11,453 bases of DNA. Origin: an uncultured Lachnospiraceae bacterium (GTDB lineage Bacteria; Bacillota; Clostridia; Lachnospirales; Lachnospiraceae). Below are positions 1-7,249 of this stretch, piece after piece. The stretch spans positions 1 to 11,453 of the forward strand of contig CACZOS010000123.1 of assembly GCA_902782815.1 (NCBI GenBank). The letters run 5' to 3'. The position numbers were made by a program, and so were the translations under genes. The notes under the pieces were generated by a model that was given only the letters and a program-made list of their open reading frames with translations, was not told the DNA's origin and did no database searches. Position 1 is the stretch's first letter, and each line of letters starts with the position of its first letter.

Positions 1-1165
1 CCAGGATACGGTCGATACCCATGATCAGACCGATGGCCTCCACGGGGATACCGACAGAGGTAAATACCATGGACAGGGTGACAAGACCTACAGACGGAAT
101 ACCTGCCGTACCGATGGAAGCCAGGGTGGCTGTGGCGATTACGGTGAGATATCCTTTGAGACCGAGCTGCATGCCGTATGCCTGGGCTGCAAATACGACT
201 GCCACACCCTGCATGATTGATGTACCGTCCATGTTGATGGTGGCACCCAGAGGTATAGTAAAGGAAGCGATCTTCCTGGAAACGCCGATCTTCTCATCCA
301 GAGTATCGATATTCATCGGAATCGTCGCGTTGGACGTTGAGGTTGAGAAGGCAAAAGCCATAACCGGGAAGAACTTCTTAAGGAATGTGAAGGGATTGAG
401 TCTGGTAAAGACGAACAGGAGGACCAGATATACAATAAAGCACTGTATTCCCAAACCGATCACTACACTTCCCATGTATTTCAGCAGGGGTACGAAGGCA
501 TTGAATCCCAGATTTGAGAAAGTCCTTGCGATCATGCAGAACACGCCGATGGGAGCAAGATTCATGACCAGCAGGGTCATCTCCATCATCAGGTCATTTA
601 ACTGGTTGACAAAGTTGGAAATAAGGTTGGCCCTGTCTCCCATCTTAGCCAGAAGAACGCCTACAATGAGGGCGAACAGAATGATCTGGAGCATGGTCCC
701 CTGGGCAAGGGAATTGATGGGGTTCTCGGGAATAATGTTCAGTATGGTATCCGTCACGGAGGTCGCTTCAGCGGTAGTCACTTCCGTGGCTTCGATGGAT
801 GCCATATCAAGCCCCAGACCAGGTTTTATAAAAGTTGCCACGGTGATGGCCACCGTTACGGCAAGGGCTGTGGTGCAAAGGTAAAAGACGATGGTCTTGC
901 CGCCTACTTTACCCAGAGCCTTGGTATCACCAATGGCGGAAGCTCCGCATACCAGGGAACAGAATACCAGCGGTACGACCAGCATTTTCATCAACCGGAT
1001 GAAGCCGTTACCGATCACATAGAAGATTCCTTCCACAAATACCGTGTCCCGGACATAGCAGGAGGGAACAGCTACATTGAATATCACACCGACGATGAGG
1101 CCGGCGATGAGGCCGATGAATATCTTCGTGGTCAGCCCCAGTTTCTTTTTTTCTTTACCTCCCAT
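1..1165 (-). CDS. DAACS-family sodium:dicarboxylate/amino-acid symporter (3' end off window)
   Basis: This is a secondary transporter of the dicarboxylate/amino acid:cation symporter family (GltP/GltPh/SstT fold), expected to import an acidic or small neutral amino acid or a C4-dicarboxylate with sodium or protons. I translated 388 codons from the ATG at 1165; the frame stays open to base 1. Family hallmarks are visible: the serine-rich re-entrant loop STSTSNATIP at residues 274-283, NMDGTS at 311-316, GTAGIPSVG at 352-360 and MGIDRIL at 382-388. The next segment, holding the residues that separate acidic from neutral substrates, is missing, so the substrate cannot be assigned. The N-terminus (MGGKEKKKLGLTTKIFIGL) is a normal basic lead into the first membrane helix. 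The start lies 3 bases after the stop of the oxidoreductase gene, whose last codons hold its ribosome site (AAGGAGG), so the two genes are translationally coupled. The family call is firm. Confidence 0.93.
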   Translation of the reverse strand, partial: MGGKEKKKLGLTTKIFIGLIAGLIVGVIFNVAVPSCYVRDTVFVEGIFYVIGNGFIRLMKMLVVPLVFCSLVCGASAIGDTKALGKVGGKTIVFYLCTTALAVTVAITVATFIKPGLGLDMASIEATEVTTAEATSVTDTILNIIPENPINSLAQGTMLQIILFALIVGVLLAKMGDRANLISNFVNQLNDLMMEMTLLVMNLAPIGVFCMIARTFSNLGFNAFVPLLKYMGSVVIGLGIQCFIVYLVLLFVFTRLNPFTFLKKFFPVMAFAFSTSTSNATIPMNIDTLDEKIGVSRKIASFTIPLGATINMDGTSIMQGVAVVFAAQAYGMQLGLKGYLTVIATATLASIGTAGIPSVGLVTLSMVFTSVGIPVEAIGLIMGIDRIL

Positions 1166-1168
1166 TAT

Positions 1169-2017
1169 TTAGCCCTCCTTCTTCATATTTTTGATGTACG
1201 CCTCCAGGTCCACGTGCCATTCGGGCATCTGATAAACTCCGGTAATCTTCATCATCAGATTATCCAGGAGTGTGGAGACCACATTGGAGGTCTCTCCGGA
1301 AATCGGAACAGCCAGCTTGGTATCATATCCGGCCAGCTCAAGAATGGTGGTGGCAAGCTGGTAGCGGGAACACTGGCCCTCACTGGCAACATGATAGGTA
1401 CCGTACTCCTCTTCCGAGATCATCTTGATGATAAAATCAACGATCCTGTTCATATAGGTAGGGGAAGAGATCCGGTCTATAGCCGCATCAAAGCTCTCAC
1501 CCTTCTCTGCATGGGCAAGTACCGTGGATACATAATCCTCCCAGTCCTCACCGTATACCCAGGAACTCCGGATGATCAGGTGTTTGGTGTTAAGCTCCCG
1601 CACGAAGTTCTCACCTGCCAGCTTTGACTGGCCGTAGATGGTATTCGGTGTGGGGGTATCAAATTCATTCTTGGCAAAGTTATGTTCCCCGGAGAACACG
1701 TCATCCGTGGAAAGCTGGATGATCTTGCAGTTGATGGAGGCAGAAGCGGAGGCAAGGTTGCGGGCTCCTATGGCATTTACTTTAAATGCCTCCACCTTGT
1801 TCTCCTCACAGTAGTCCGCATTGGATATGCTGGCGCAGTTGACGATCACGTTCGGCCGGTAAACACTACAGGCCTGCTCTACTGCGTCCAGGTCCGTGAT
1901 GTCCACTTCTCTTCCTGTGGCGATCACTTTGAAATTCGTATTTTTATTCAGAGCAGCCTTCAATGCCTTTCCGACTCTTCCGGATGCTCCCACGACCCAA
2001 ACTGTTGTCTTTAACAT
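1169..2017 (-). CDS. RmlD-like SDR oxidoreductase (dTDP-4-dehydrorhamnose reductase family, divergent)
   Basis: A 282-residue extended short-chain dehydrogenase, the full length of RmlD/RfbD proteins. The Rossmann glycine motif GASGRVG is at residues 10-16, the catalytic Tyr and Lys are in YGQSK (Y128, K132), and the active-site Thr is in STDDVF (T104). RmlD-type features include NADYCEENKVEAFKVNAIGARNLA and RSSWVYG. Several positions usually fixed in RmlD differ: STDYVFDG is STDDVFSG here, the DQxGSPT segment is DRISSPT, and SW near the substrate site is SR. No rmlA, rmlB or rmlC is adjacent, so rhamnose synthesis is not supported by context. The partner gene is a symporter 3 bases downstream. 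The start is set by a strong AAAGGAGGAG site 7 bases or so before the ATG. It most likely reduces a sugar nucleotide or related keto substrate; the exact reaction is unknown. Confidence 0.8.
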   Translation of the reverse strand: MLKTTVWVVGASGRVGKALKAALNKNTNFKVIATGREVDITDLDAVEQACSVYRPNVIVNCASISNADYCEENKVEAFKVNAIGARNLASASASINCKIIQLSTDDVFSGEHNFAKNEFDTPTPNTIYGQSKLAGENFVRELNTKHLIIRSSWVYGEDWEDYVSTVLAHAEKGESFDAAIDRISSPTYMNRIVDFIIKMISEEEYGTYHVASEGQCSRYQLATTILELAGYDTKLAVPISGETSNVVSTLLDNLMMKITGVYQMPEWHVDLEAYIKNMKKEG

Positions 2018-2144
2018 AATTCTCCTCCTTTATCTCTGAAGCATCTCTGCCATGCCATCCCCGGTGTTAAGATCCTCCCGCGGATCTTTTGCCGGAATTT
2101 GGGGGTTATCCTGCAGGGGCAGCAAGCCAATGCCCGTTTTTTGT
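2018..2144 (-). other. Structured 5' leader of the oxidoreductase-symporter operon
   Basis: The predicted transcript starts near 2144 and carries about 126 untranslated bases before the ATG at 2017. Two simple hairpins are visible on the minus strand: a 5-bp stem (2131-2135 with 2117-2121, 9-base loop) and a 7-bp perfect stem (2082-2088 with 2069-2075, 6-base loop). Neither is followed by a U-run, so neither is an intrinsic terminator by itself. The leader ends in the AAAGGAGGAG ribosome site. I could not match it to a riboswitch class from memory. It may be a regulatory leader or simply a long untranslated region. Confidence 0.4.
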
Positions 2145-2150
2145 AGAGAT

Positions 2151-2179
2151 ATTATAGCATAATGAATCGTTTTCTTCAA
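2151..2179 (-). promoter_or_regulatory. Extended -10 promoter of the oxidoreductase-symporter operon
   Basis: On the minus strand a perfect TATAAT (2156 down to 2151) is preceded by TGC, giving the extended TGn-TATAAT form. A TTGAAG -35 box (4 of 6 consensus) lies at 2179-2174 with exactly 17 bases between. The surrounding 2145-2235 is AT-rich compared with the genes. The terminator of the preceding operon lies just upstream, so this promoter separates two transcription units. Confidence 0.8.
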
Positions 2180-2233
2180 CATTATTCCTAATCAATCTTG
2201 TCATAACACATTAATCCTTATGAATATTCACCA

Positions 2234-2272
2234 ATAAAAAAGATGGTGGACTGAAAGACAGCCCGCCATCTT
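2234..2272 (-). terminator. Intrinsic terminator after the feo/PfoR-like operon
   Basis: On the minus strand a 12-position stem (arm 2272-2261, AAGATGGCGGGC; arm 2251-2240, GTCCACCATCTT) has one C-A mismatch and one G-U pair and closes a 9-base loop. It runs straight into a T-run (2240-2235). It begins 17 bases after the PfoR-like stop codon and lies before the next promoter, as expected for a Rho-independent terminator. Confidence 0.92.
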
Positions 2273-2289
2273 GAATTTAAAATTTGCAG

Positions 2290-3381
2290 TTAATTAAGTT
2301 TGAGATCTCCCTCTTTGATCCAGCCTGTCTTCCTCAGAATATTACAGAAGATCAGGCTTAAGATGGCCGGAAGGACAAAGGAGATGAGGATCAGACCCAG
2401 CCAGTCAAAACCGGTGATTGCCGCCCTGGTTCCCGCTTCGATCTCATTGAGCCATCCTGTATAGACCCCGATCTGACCCACAAGACCACAGGTACCCATG
2501 CCGGAGGAAACCGGAGTTCCGTTCATGGTCATCCGGAAGATACAGGTGGCGACCGGACCGGTGATGGCCGAAGCCAGAGTAGGGGGAATCCAGGTTTTGG
2601 GGTTACGGACAATATTGGGCATCTGCAGCATGGAAGTACCGATTCCCTGAGATACCAGGCCGCCCACTCCGTTTTCCCGGAAGGACATGACCGCAAAACC
2701 CACCATCTGTGCGCAGCAGCCGGCCACAGCAGCCCCGCCTGCAAGTCCGGTGAGCCCCAGGGAGGCACAGATTGCTGCCGAGGAGATGGGAAGAGTCAGT
2801 GCCATACCCACAACCACAGCGACGATGATTCCCATAAGGAAGGGCTGGAGCTCCGTAGCCCACATGATGATCCGGCCCACATAAGCCGCGGCAGTCCCGA
2901 TGGGCTTGGCAATGAGATAGGCAAGACCGACGCCGATCAGGATGGTAACGATGGGGGTCACAAGGATATCCACCTTGGTCTCCCTGGACACAGCCTTACC
3001 GAACTCCGCCGCCACGATGGCCACCACCAGCACGGCAAGTGGTCCTCCTGCGCCGCCCAGCATATTGGTGGCATATCCCACCGGAATCAGGGAGAACAGG
3101 ACCAGAGGGGATGCGTGCAGGGCATAACCGATGGCCGCAGCCATTGCCGGTCCCACCATGGCGGAGGCAAAGCCTCCCACGGTAAAGCTTGCCGCATCGC
3201 TCTGGAATACGGGTTTTGTCAGAATACCGATATGGAACTGGGTTCCAAGGGTATTCAGGATAGTGCCGATCAGCAAGGTACAAAACAGACCCTGGGCCAT
3301 TGCTCCAAGGGCATCGATCCCGTAACGTTTTGCAGAGATCTCTATATCTTTTCGTTTGAGAAATTTCTTAACTTTTTCCAT
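2290..3381 (-). CDS. PTS_EIIC_2 / PfoR-family integral membrane protein
   Basis: A 363-residue polytopic membrane protein of the PTS EIIC type 2 family that includes PfoR, once named as a regulator of perfringolysin in Clostridium perfringens. Apart from a charged N-terminus (MEKVKKFLKRKDIEISAKRYG) it is nearly all hydrophobic, Gly/Ala-rich helices, with conserved-looking stretches at GYATNMLGGAGGPLAVLV, LPISSAAICASLGLTGLAGG, LQMPNIVRNPKTWIPPTLAS and the GTPVSSGMGTCGLVGQIG loop. No IIA or IIB domain or gene is in the window, so phosphotransfer-driven uptake is not shown; many members are orphans of unknown substrate. Length fits the family. The start has an AGGAG site (ATCAGGAGTAGATT before the ATG). 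It sits 49 bases after the ABM-domain gene with no terminator between, making it the last gene of the feo transcript. Family firm, function uncertain. Confidence 0.85.
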   Translation of the reverse strand: MEKVKKFLKRKDIEISAKRYGIDALGAMAQGLFCTLLIGTILNTLGTQFHIGILTKPVFQSDAASFTVGGFASAMVGPAMAAAIGYALHASPLVLFSLIPVGYATNMLGGAGGPLAVLVVAIVAAEFGKAVSRETKVDILVTPIVTILIGVGLAYLIAKPIGTAAAYVGRIIMWATELQPFLMGIIVAVVVGMALTLPISSAAICASLGLTGLAGGAAVAGCCAQMVGFAVMSFRENGVGGLVSQGIGTSMLQMPNIVRNPKTWIPPTLASAITGPVATCIFRMTMNGTPVSSGMGTCGLVGQIGVYTGWLNEIEAGTRAAITGFDWLGLILISFVLPAILSLIFCNILRKTGWIKEGDLKLN

Positions 3382-3430
3382 AATCTACTCCTGATCCCGG
3401 GTGGAATCTTTTCTTCTAAAGCGGTCCTCT

Positions 3431-3730
3431 TTATCCTATTCTTTCGGCGTTCATGATCTCAAATTCCACTTTGGCGCCGAACTCATCTTTGAATCCGCCG
3501 ATCAGGGCAAAATGAGGCTGTTTCGCATGGACTCTCTGGTCTGCCTTTGTCTCCCACTGTTCAAGCAGGAAAAGTTTATTATCCTCCCCGCAGGGATAAA
3601 AATATTTGTAAGTGATACATCCTTTTTCACCGGCACAGATCCGGGCGATGTTATTCTCCTCCAGCCGGGCGTAAAAGCCGTCACGTTTGTCCTTTGAGTC
3701 AAAAACATAGGTAACGAAAAGCTGATACAT
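3431..3730 (-). CDS. ABM-domain protein, putative quinol monooxygenase (YgiN-like)
   Basis: A 99-residue single-domain protein of the antibiotic biosynthesis monooxygenase (dimeric alpha/beta barrel) superfamily. The usual pattern is visible: an N-terminal strand (MYQLFVTYVF), a helix (DGFYARLEENN), then GEKGCITYKYFYP, the LFLLEQWETKAD strand with W59, and the His-containing segment VHAKQPHF (H68, H73) before a C-terminal strand. Members include YgiN quinol monooxygenase, heme-degrading IsdG and many uncharacterised proteins; the exact activity cannot be read from sequence. The frame is open upstream to 3823, but only the ATG at 3730 has a good ribosome site (AGGAGGAGACAGA), and a longer start would run into the preceding gene. 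It follows the Cys-rich microprotein gene by 20 bases, so it belongs to the ferrous iron operon, which hints at an iron- or heme-linked role (inference). Confidence 0.82.
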   Translation of the reverse strand: MYQLFVTYVFDSKDKRDGFYARLEENNIARICAGEKGCITYKYFYPCGEDNKLFLLEQWETKADQRVHAKQPHFALIGGFKDEFGAKVEFEIMNAERIG

Positions 3731-3750
3731 TCTGTCTCCTCCTATATCTT

Positions 3751-3933
3751 TTATTTTTCTTCTTTCCTCCAGTCCTGGCATGACACATCCCCTCTCTGAG
3801 AGCAGGCAGCGGAAAAACTGCATCCCTCACAGCAGGATGAGCTGCCGGAATCCCTTCTCTTTTTTACCCGGGAGAAGGTGAATACCAGCAATCCCGCGAT
3901 CAGGAGCACAATAAGGATATCCCATATATTCAT
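3751..3933 (-). CDS. FeoB-associated Cys-rich membrane microprotein
   Basis: A 60-residue protein with one N-terminal membrane helix (roughly residues 4-20, NIWDILIVLLIAGLLVFTF), a basic stop-transfer segment (SRVKKRRD) and a cysteine-rich cytoplasmic tail with C34, C35, C38, C44 and C52. This matches the FeoB-associated Cys-rich family found directly after feoB in many Firmicutes and thought to play the part that FeoC plays in Proteobacteria. The basic residues after the helix suggest the cysteines face the cytoplasm, where they could bind iron, a cluster, or the FeoB G domain (inference). Its ribosome site GGGGGTGA overlaps the feoB stop codon, and the start lies 14 bases after it, indicating coupled expression with FeoB. 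Confidence 0.9.
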   Translation of the reverse strand: MNIWDILIVLLIAGLLVFTFSRVKKRRDSGSSSCCEGCSFSAACSQRGDVSCQDWRKEEK

Positions 3934-3947
3934 AGTGCTTCACCCCC

Positions 3948-6287
3948 TCATCCGATTCCCAGGGCTAGCCCGATCATTCTGACCGCCAAGGCAGCCACCC
4001 AGGCTATGCCGCACTGCCACAAAACCACATACAAAGCCCACCGTGCTCCCAGCTCCCGCTTTATGGCGGCAACCGCAGCCACACAGGGGGTATAGAGAAG
4101 GCTGAAGACCAGCATGGAAGCCGCGGACAGAGTCCCGATGGAGGCCACGCCCTGACCGAAAAGGGTCTCCATTACGGAAACCACACTCTCCTTGGCGATA
4201 AAACCGCTGACCAGGGAGGTCACGATGCGCCAGTCCCCAAGTCCCGCCGGTTTCATGATCGGTGCCACGAGTCCGGAGACCACCGCCAGGATGGAATTCT
4301 GGGAATCGGCCACCATGTTCAGCCCGGGATCAAAACTCTTCAAAAACCAGACAAGGATGGTAGCCACCAGGATTACCGAAAAGGCCCGGCTCAGAAAGTC
4401 CTTGGACTTTTCCCAGAGGAGCCTTACCACATTTCTCGGACCGGGAAGCCGGTAATTGGGCAGTTCCATGACAAAGGGCACGGCCTCACCCTGAAACATG
4501 GTCTTTCGGAATACAAAGGCCGCCAGAATGCCTGTTACGATCCCCAGCAGGTAGAGACCGGTGATGATCAGCCAGCTCAGCCTGGGGAAAAACGCATTCA
4601 CAAAGAAGCCGTAGATGGGAAGCTTGGCTGTACAGGACATAAAAGGTGTCAGCAGGATCGTCATTCTCCGGTCACGGTCACTGGGAAGTGTCCGGGTGGA
4701 CATGACTGCAGGCACCGTACATCCGAAACCCACCAGCATGGGCACAATGCTGCGTCCCGACAGGCCGATCCTCCTTAAAAGTTTATCCATCACAAATGCC
4801 ACACGGGCAATATAACCGCTGTCTTCCAGCATGGAGAGGAAGAAAAAGAGGATAACGATGATGGGAAGGAAGCTTACCACTGTTCCCACTCCCTCAAATA
4901 TTCCGTCCAGGACCAGACTCTGTATGGCCGGGTTGACATGGACGCTCTCCATACCCAGCCGGGTATAATCAGCCAGGATTCCGATCCCGGATTCCAGCAA
5001 TCCCTGGAAAAAAGGTCCGATCAGAAAGAAGGTCAGGAAGAAGACCGTGGCCATGATTCCCACAAAGACCGGAAGGGCGGTGTATTTTCCCGTAAGGACC
5101 GTATCGATCCGGCGGCTCCGCAGGTGCTCCTTGCTTTCCTTTGGCTTGATCACACAGGTATCACATACCCTGCGGATGAAATCAAACCGCATTCCCGCCA
5201 TGGCGGCGCCATGATCCAGGCCGCGCTCCTTTTCCATCTGCAGGATGATGTGCTCCAGAAGTTCTTTTTCGTTCTGGTCCAGGTCCAGCTGTTCCAGGAT
5301 CAGTTCATCCCCTTCTATAAGTTTCCCGGCCGCAAAACGGATGGGGATGCCGGAACGTTTTGCGTGGTCTTCAATAAGATGGCATACCGCATGGATGGCC
5401 CGATGAACCGCTCCGCCGTGGTCTTCGGCTCCACAGTAATCCTGGTATACCGGTTTTTCCTGATATCTGGCAATGTGGACAGCATGGCGGACCAGCTCGT
5501 CCACACCCTCATTTTTGACTGCCGAGATGGGGACCACAGGAACGCCCAGCATGTGCTCCATGGCATTTACATCCACGGTGCCGCCGTTCCCACGAAGTTC
5601 ATCCATCATGTTTAAGGCGACCACCATGGGCACATTCATCTCCAGCAGCTGAACCGTCAGGTAGAGGTTCCGCTCAATATTGGTCACATCGACGATATTG
5701 ATGATGGCTCTGGGTTTTTCCTCCAGAACAAAATTCCGGGAGACCCTCTCCTCGCTTGAATAGGGAGACATGGAATATATCCCGGGCAGGTCTGTGATCA
5801 GGGTATCCTTATGTCCCCGGATCACCCCGTCTTTACGGTCCACGGTGACTCCCGGAAAATTCCCTACATGCTGGTTGGATCCGGTAAGCTGATTAAAGAG
5901 AGTAGTCTTTCCGGCGTTCTGATTGCCCACCAGGGCAAAAGTCAGAGTAGTTCCTTCGGGAAGAGGATCTTCATTCTCTTTGTCATGATATTTTCCTTCT
6001 TCTCCCAGTCCCGGATGGGCGATCTTTGCTCTCTCGATCTTCTCCTCATCCCGGGAGAATCCTTCCAGGGGGGTAATCTCTATCTTTTTCGCATCATCAA
6101 GGCGCAGGGTAAGTTCATAACCGTGGATCATCAGCTCCATGGGATCCCCCATGGGAGCCAGTTTGATCATCATGACCTCAGACCCCGGTATCACACCCAT
6201 ATCCAGAAAATGCTGACGTAAGGCCCCCTCTCCTCCCACTGTTTCAATGCGGGCATATTGGCCGGGACCAAGTTCGTTTAATCTCAT
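3948..6287 (-). CDS. feoB: Ferrous iron transporter, FeoA-FeoB fusion
   Basis: A 779-residue ferrous iron uptake protein. Residues 1-75 form a FeoA (SH3-like) domain (MRLNELGPGQYARI, LDMGVIPGSEVMMIKLAPMG), joined by a charged linker (about 76-112) to a full FeoB. The GTPase domain shows G1 GNQNAGKT at 121-128, switch I with FPGVTVD at 144-150, G3 DLPG at 167-170, G4 NMMD at 226-229 and G5 SAV at 255-257. A helical cytoplasmic region runs to about 390, followed by the membrane domain with GFGCTVPA at 521-528, MSCTAKLPIY at 550-559 and YTPC at 732-735, cysteine motifs typical of FeoB. The protein drives Fe2+ import across the cytoplasmic membrane with GTP hydrolysis. No separate feoA is present, so the fusion replaces it. 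The start has a GGAG site 9 bases upstream and its own promoter at 6340-6368. No defect was seen. Confidence 0.97.
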   Translation of the reverse strand: MRLNELGPGQYARIETVGGEGALRQHFLDMGVIPGSEVMMIKLAPMGDPMELMIHGYELTLRLDDAKKIEITPLEGFSRDEEKIERAKIAHPGLGEEGKYHDKENEDPLPEGTTLTFALVGNQNAGKTTLFNQLTGSNQHVGNFPGVTVDRKDGVIRGHKDTLITDLPGIYSMSPYSSEERVSRNFVLEEKPRAIINIVDVTNIERNLYLTVQLLEMNVPMVVALNMMDELRGNGGTVDVNAMEHMLGVPVVPISAVKNEGVDELVRHAVHIARYQEKPVYQDYCGAEDHGGAVHRAIHAVCHLIEDHAKRSGIPIRFAAGKLIEGDELILEQLDLDQNEKELLEHIILQMEKERGLDHGAAMAGMRFDFIRRVCDTCVIKPKESKEHLRSRRIDTVLTGKYTALPVFVGIMATVFFLTFFLIGPFFQGLLESGIGILADYTRLGMESVHVNPAIQSLVLDGIFEGVGTVVSFLPIIVILFFFLSMLEDSGYIARVAFVMDKLLRRIGLSGRSIVPMLVGFGCTVPAVMSTRTLPSDRDRRMTILLTPFMSCTAKLPIYGFFVNAFFPRLSWLIITGLYLLGIVTGILAAFVFRKTMFQGEAVPFVMELPNYRLPGPRNVVRLLWEKSKDFLSRAFSVILVATILVWFLKSFDPGLNMVADSQNSILAVVSGLVAPIMKPAGLGDWRIVTSLVSGFIAKESVVSVMETLFGQGVASIGTLSAASMLVFSLLYTPCVAAVAAIKRELGARWALYVVLWQCGIAWVAALAVRMIGLALGIG

Positions 6288-6339
6288 CGGGAAAATCTCC
6301 GTATATTCTATATAGACTCACTGCCTTCAGGTCCATTGT

Positions 6340-6353
6340 ATTATACCCATAAT
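6340..6353. promoter_or_regulatory. Candidate operator: ATTAT-N4-ATAAT inverted repeat over the feo -10 box
   Basis: A perfect 5+5 inverted repeat with a 4-base spacer covers the -10 hexamer of the feo promoter. A repressor bound here would block RNA polymerase, as expected for an iron-responsive regulator such as Fur or a DtxR-like protein. It is short, AT-rich and partly forced by the TATAAT hexamer, and it does not clearly match a full Fur or DtxR box, so it is only a candidate. A second short palindrome, TCTATATAGA (6307-6316), lies in the leader. Confidence 0.35.
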
Positions 6354-6368
6354 GTGAAAATGCGTCAA
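6340..6368 (-). promoter_or_regulatory. Near-consensus sigma-A promoter of the feo operon
   Basis: On the minus strand TTGACG (6368-6363) and a perfect TATAAT (6345-6340) are separated by exactly 17 bases. This gives a start near 6333 and a leader of about 46 bases before the FeoAB ATG. The -35 box overlaps the stop codon (6365-6367) of the upstream polyferredoxin gene, and no terminator lies between the two, so read-through from upstream could add to feo expression. Confidence 0.85.
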
Positions 6369-7246
6369 CTGCCGGCCTGTTCTTCCGACGTTCCGGTCGC
6401 CCCGTTTTCTCCGCTCCCGGTAAAGCCGATGCATATGGCCTGCCGGGGACAGGATGCCGCGCACCTTCCGCAGCGGATACATTCCGCTGAATCCGGATGC
6501 CCGACCGGATCGATATCCATGGGACAGATATCCCTGCATTTTCCGCAGGAGATGCACCGGGGCTTCTGAATGCGGATACGGTAAAAGCTGATCTTATTCA
6601 GCAGTCCGTAGATTGCTCCCAGAGGACACATGGTCTTACAGAAAAAGCGACAAATGAAGACACAGCCGGCTATTGTTCCCACAAGGATCCCAGCCTTAAG
6701 GAAAAAGATCCCTCCCGCCTGCCTCCTGAGATCAGGATGAGTCAGAAGCAGAGGAAGGCCTCCCTCCAGTGTTCCGGCAGGACAGATATACTGACAGAAT
6801 GCCGGTGCTCCTATGCCGTATTTATCCGTCATCAGTATCGGAAAAAGAATAACGAAGATCAGGAGAAGAATGTATTTAATATATGTCAGGGGTTTTGGGA
6901 TCCTTTTCTTGGGGGAAGGGATCTTATGAACCAGCTCCTGAATAAAACCGAAGGGGCAGAGATATCCGCAGACGGCTCTTCCCAGAACCACACCCAGGGC
7001 CAGGACAAATCCCAGGACATAGAAACTGATCCCGAACCGGGGCGAACCGCTTACTGCCTGCATGGCTCCAATGGGACAGGCCAGTCCCGCAGCGGGGCAG
7101 GAATAGCAGTTGATGCCCGGATTGCAAAAGTTCTTCCAGCTTCCCTTATAGATCTTCCCGGAGACAAAGTTCCCCGGATGGCTGTTAGAGAAGCCGAATG
7201 CCGCCAGCTGTATCAGTTTACGTCGAATATCCTGTGTGATTCTCAT
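6365..7246 (-). CDS. Membrane polyferredoxin (NapH/NosR-like 4Fe-4S protein)
   Basis: A 293-residue membrane-bound iron-sulfur protein with 21 cysteines. The N-terminal soluble part has C41, C47, C50 and C57 (CNPGINCYSCPAAGLACPIG). Three likely membrane helices lie at about 73-92, 121-139 and 178-199, next to the CxxxCP motifs CGYLCP (93-98), CQYICP (151-156) and CKTMCP (203-208). The C-terminus has two classic 4Fe-4S ferredoxin motifs, CISCGKCRDICP (231-242) and CIRCGRCAASCP (256-267). This layout is that of the Fer4_5 group (NapH, NosR C-terminus, RnfB-like relays), which pass electrons between cytoplasmic donors and membrane or extracytoplasmic partners. It starts 3 bases after the CXXC microprotein stop, with a modest TGGGGT ribosome site in the end of that gene. 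Genes of this kind often occur beside CD1871A and TlpA-like genes in Clostridia (recalled, not searched). The specific partner is inferred. Confidence 0.88.
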   Translation of the reverse strand: MRITQDIRRKLIQLAAFGFSNSHPGNFVSGKIYKGSWKNFCNPGINCYSCPAAGLACPIGAMQAVSGSPRFGISFYVLGFVLALGVVLGRAVCGYLCPFGFIQELVHKIPSPKKRIPKPLTYIKYILLLIFVILFPILMTDKYGIGAPAFCQYICPAGTLEGGLPLLLTHPDLRRQAGGIFFLKAGILVGTIAGCVFICRFFCKTMCPLGAIYGLLNKISFYRIRIQKPRCISCGKCRDICPMDIDPVGHPDSAECIRCGRCAASCPRQAICIGFTGSGENGATGTSEEQAGS

Positions 7247-7249
7247 GAT

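Noticed and set aside
2069..2088. The 7-bp hairpin as a terminator or attenuator.
   Set aside because: On the minus strand no U-run follows; on the plus strand four Ts follow, but no plus-strand gene exists to terminate.
3431..3823. A 130-residue version of the ABM protein starting at 3823.
   Set aside because: It would overlap the Cys-rich microprotein gene by 73 bases and lacks a ribosome site, while the ATG at 3730 has AGGAGGAG and matches family length.
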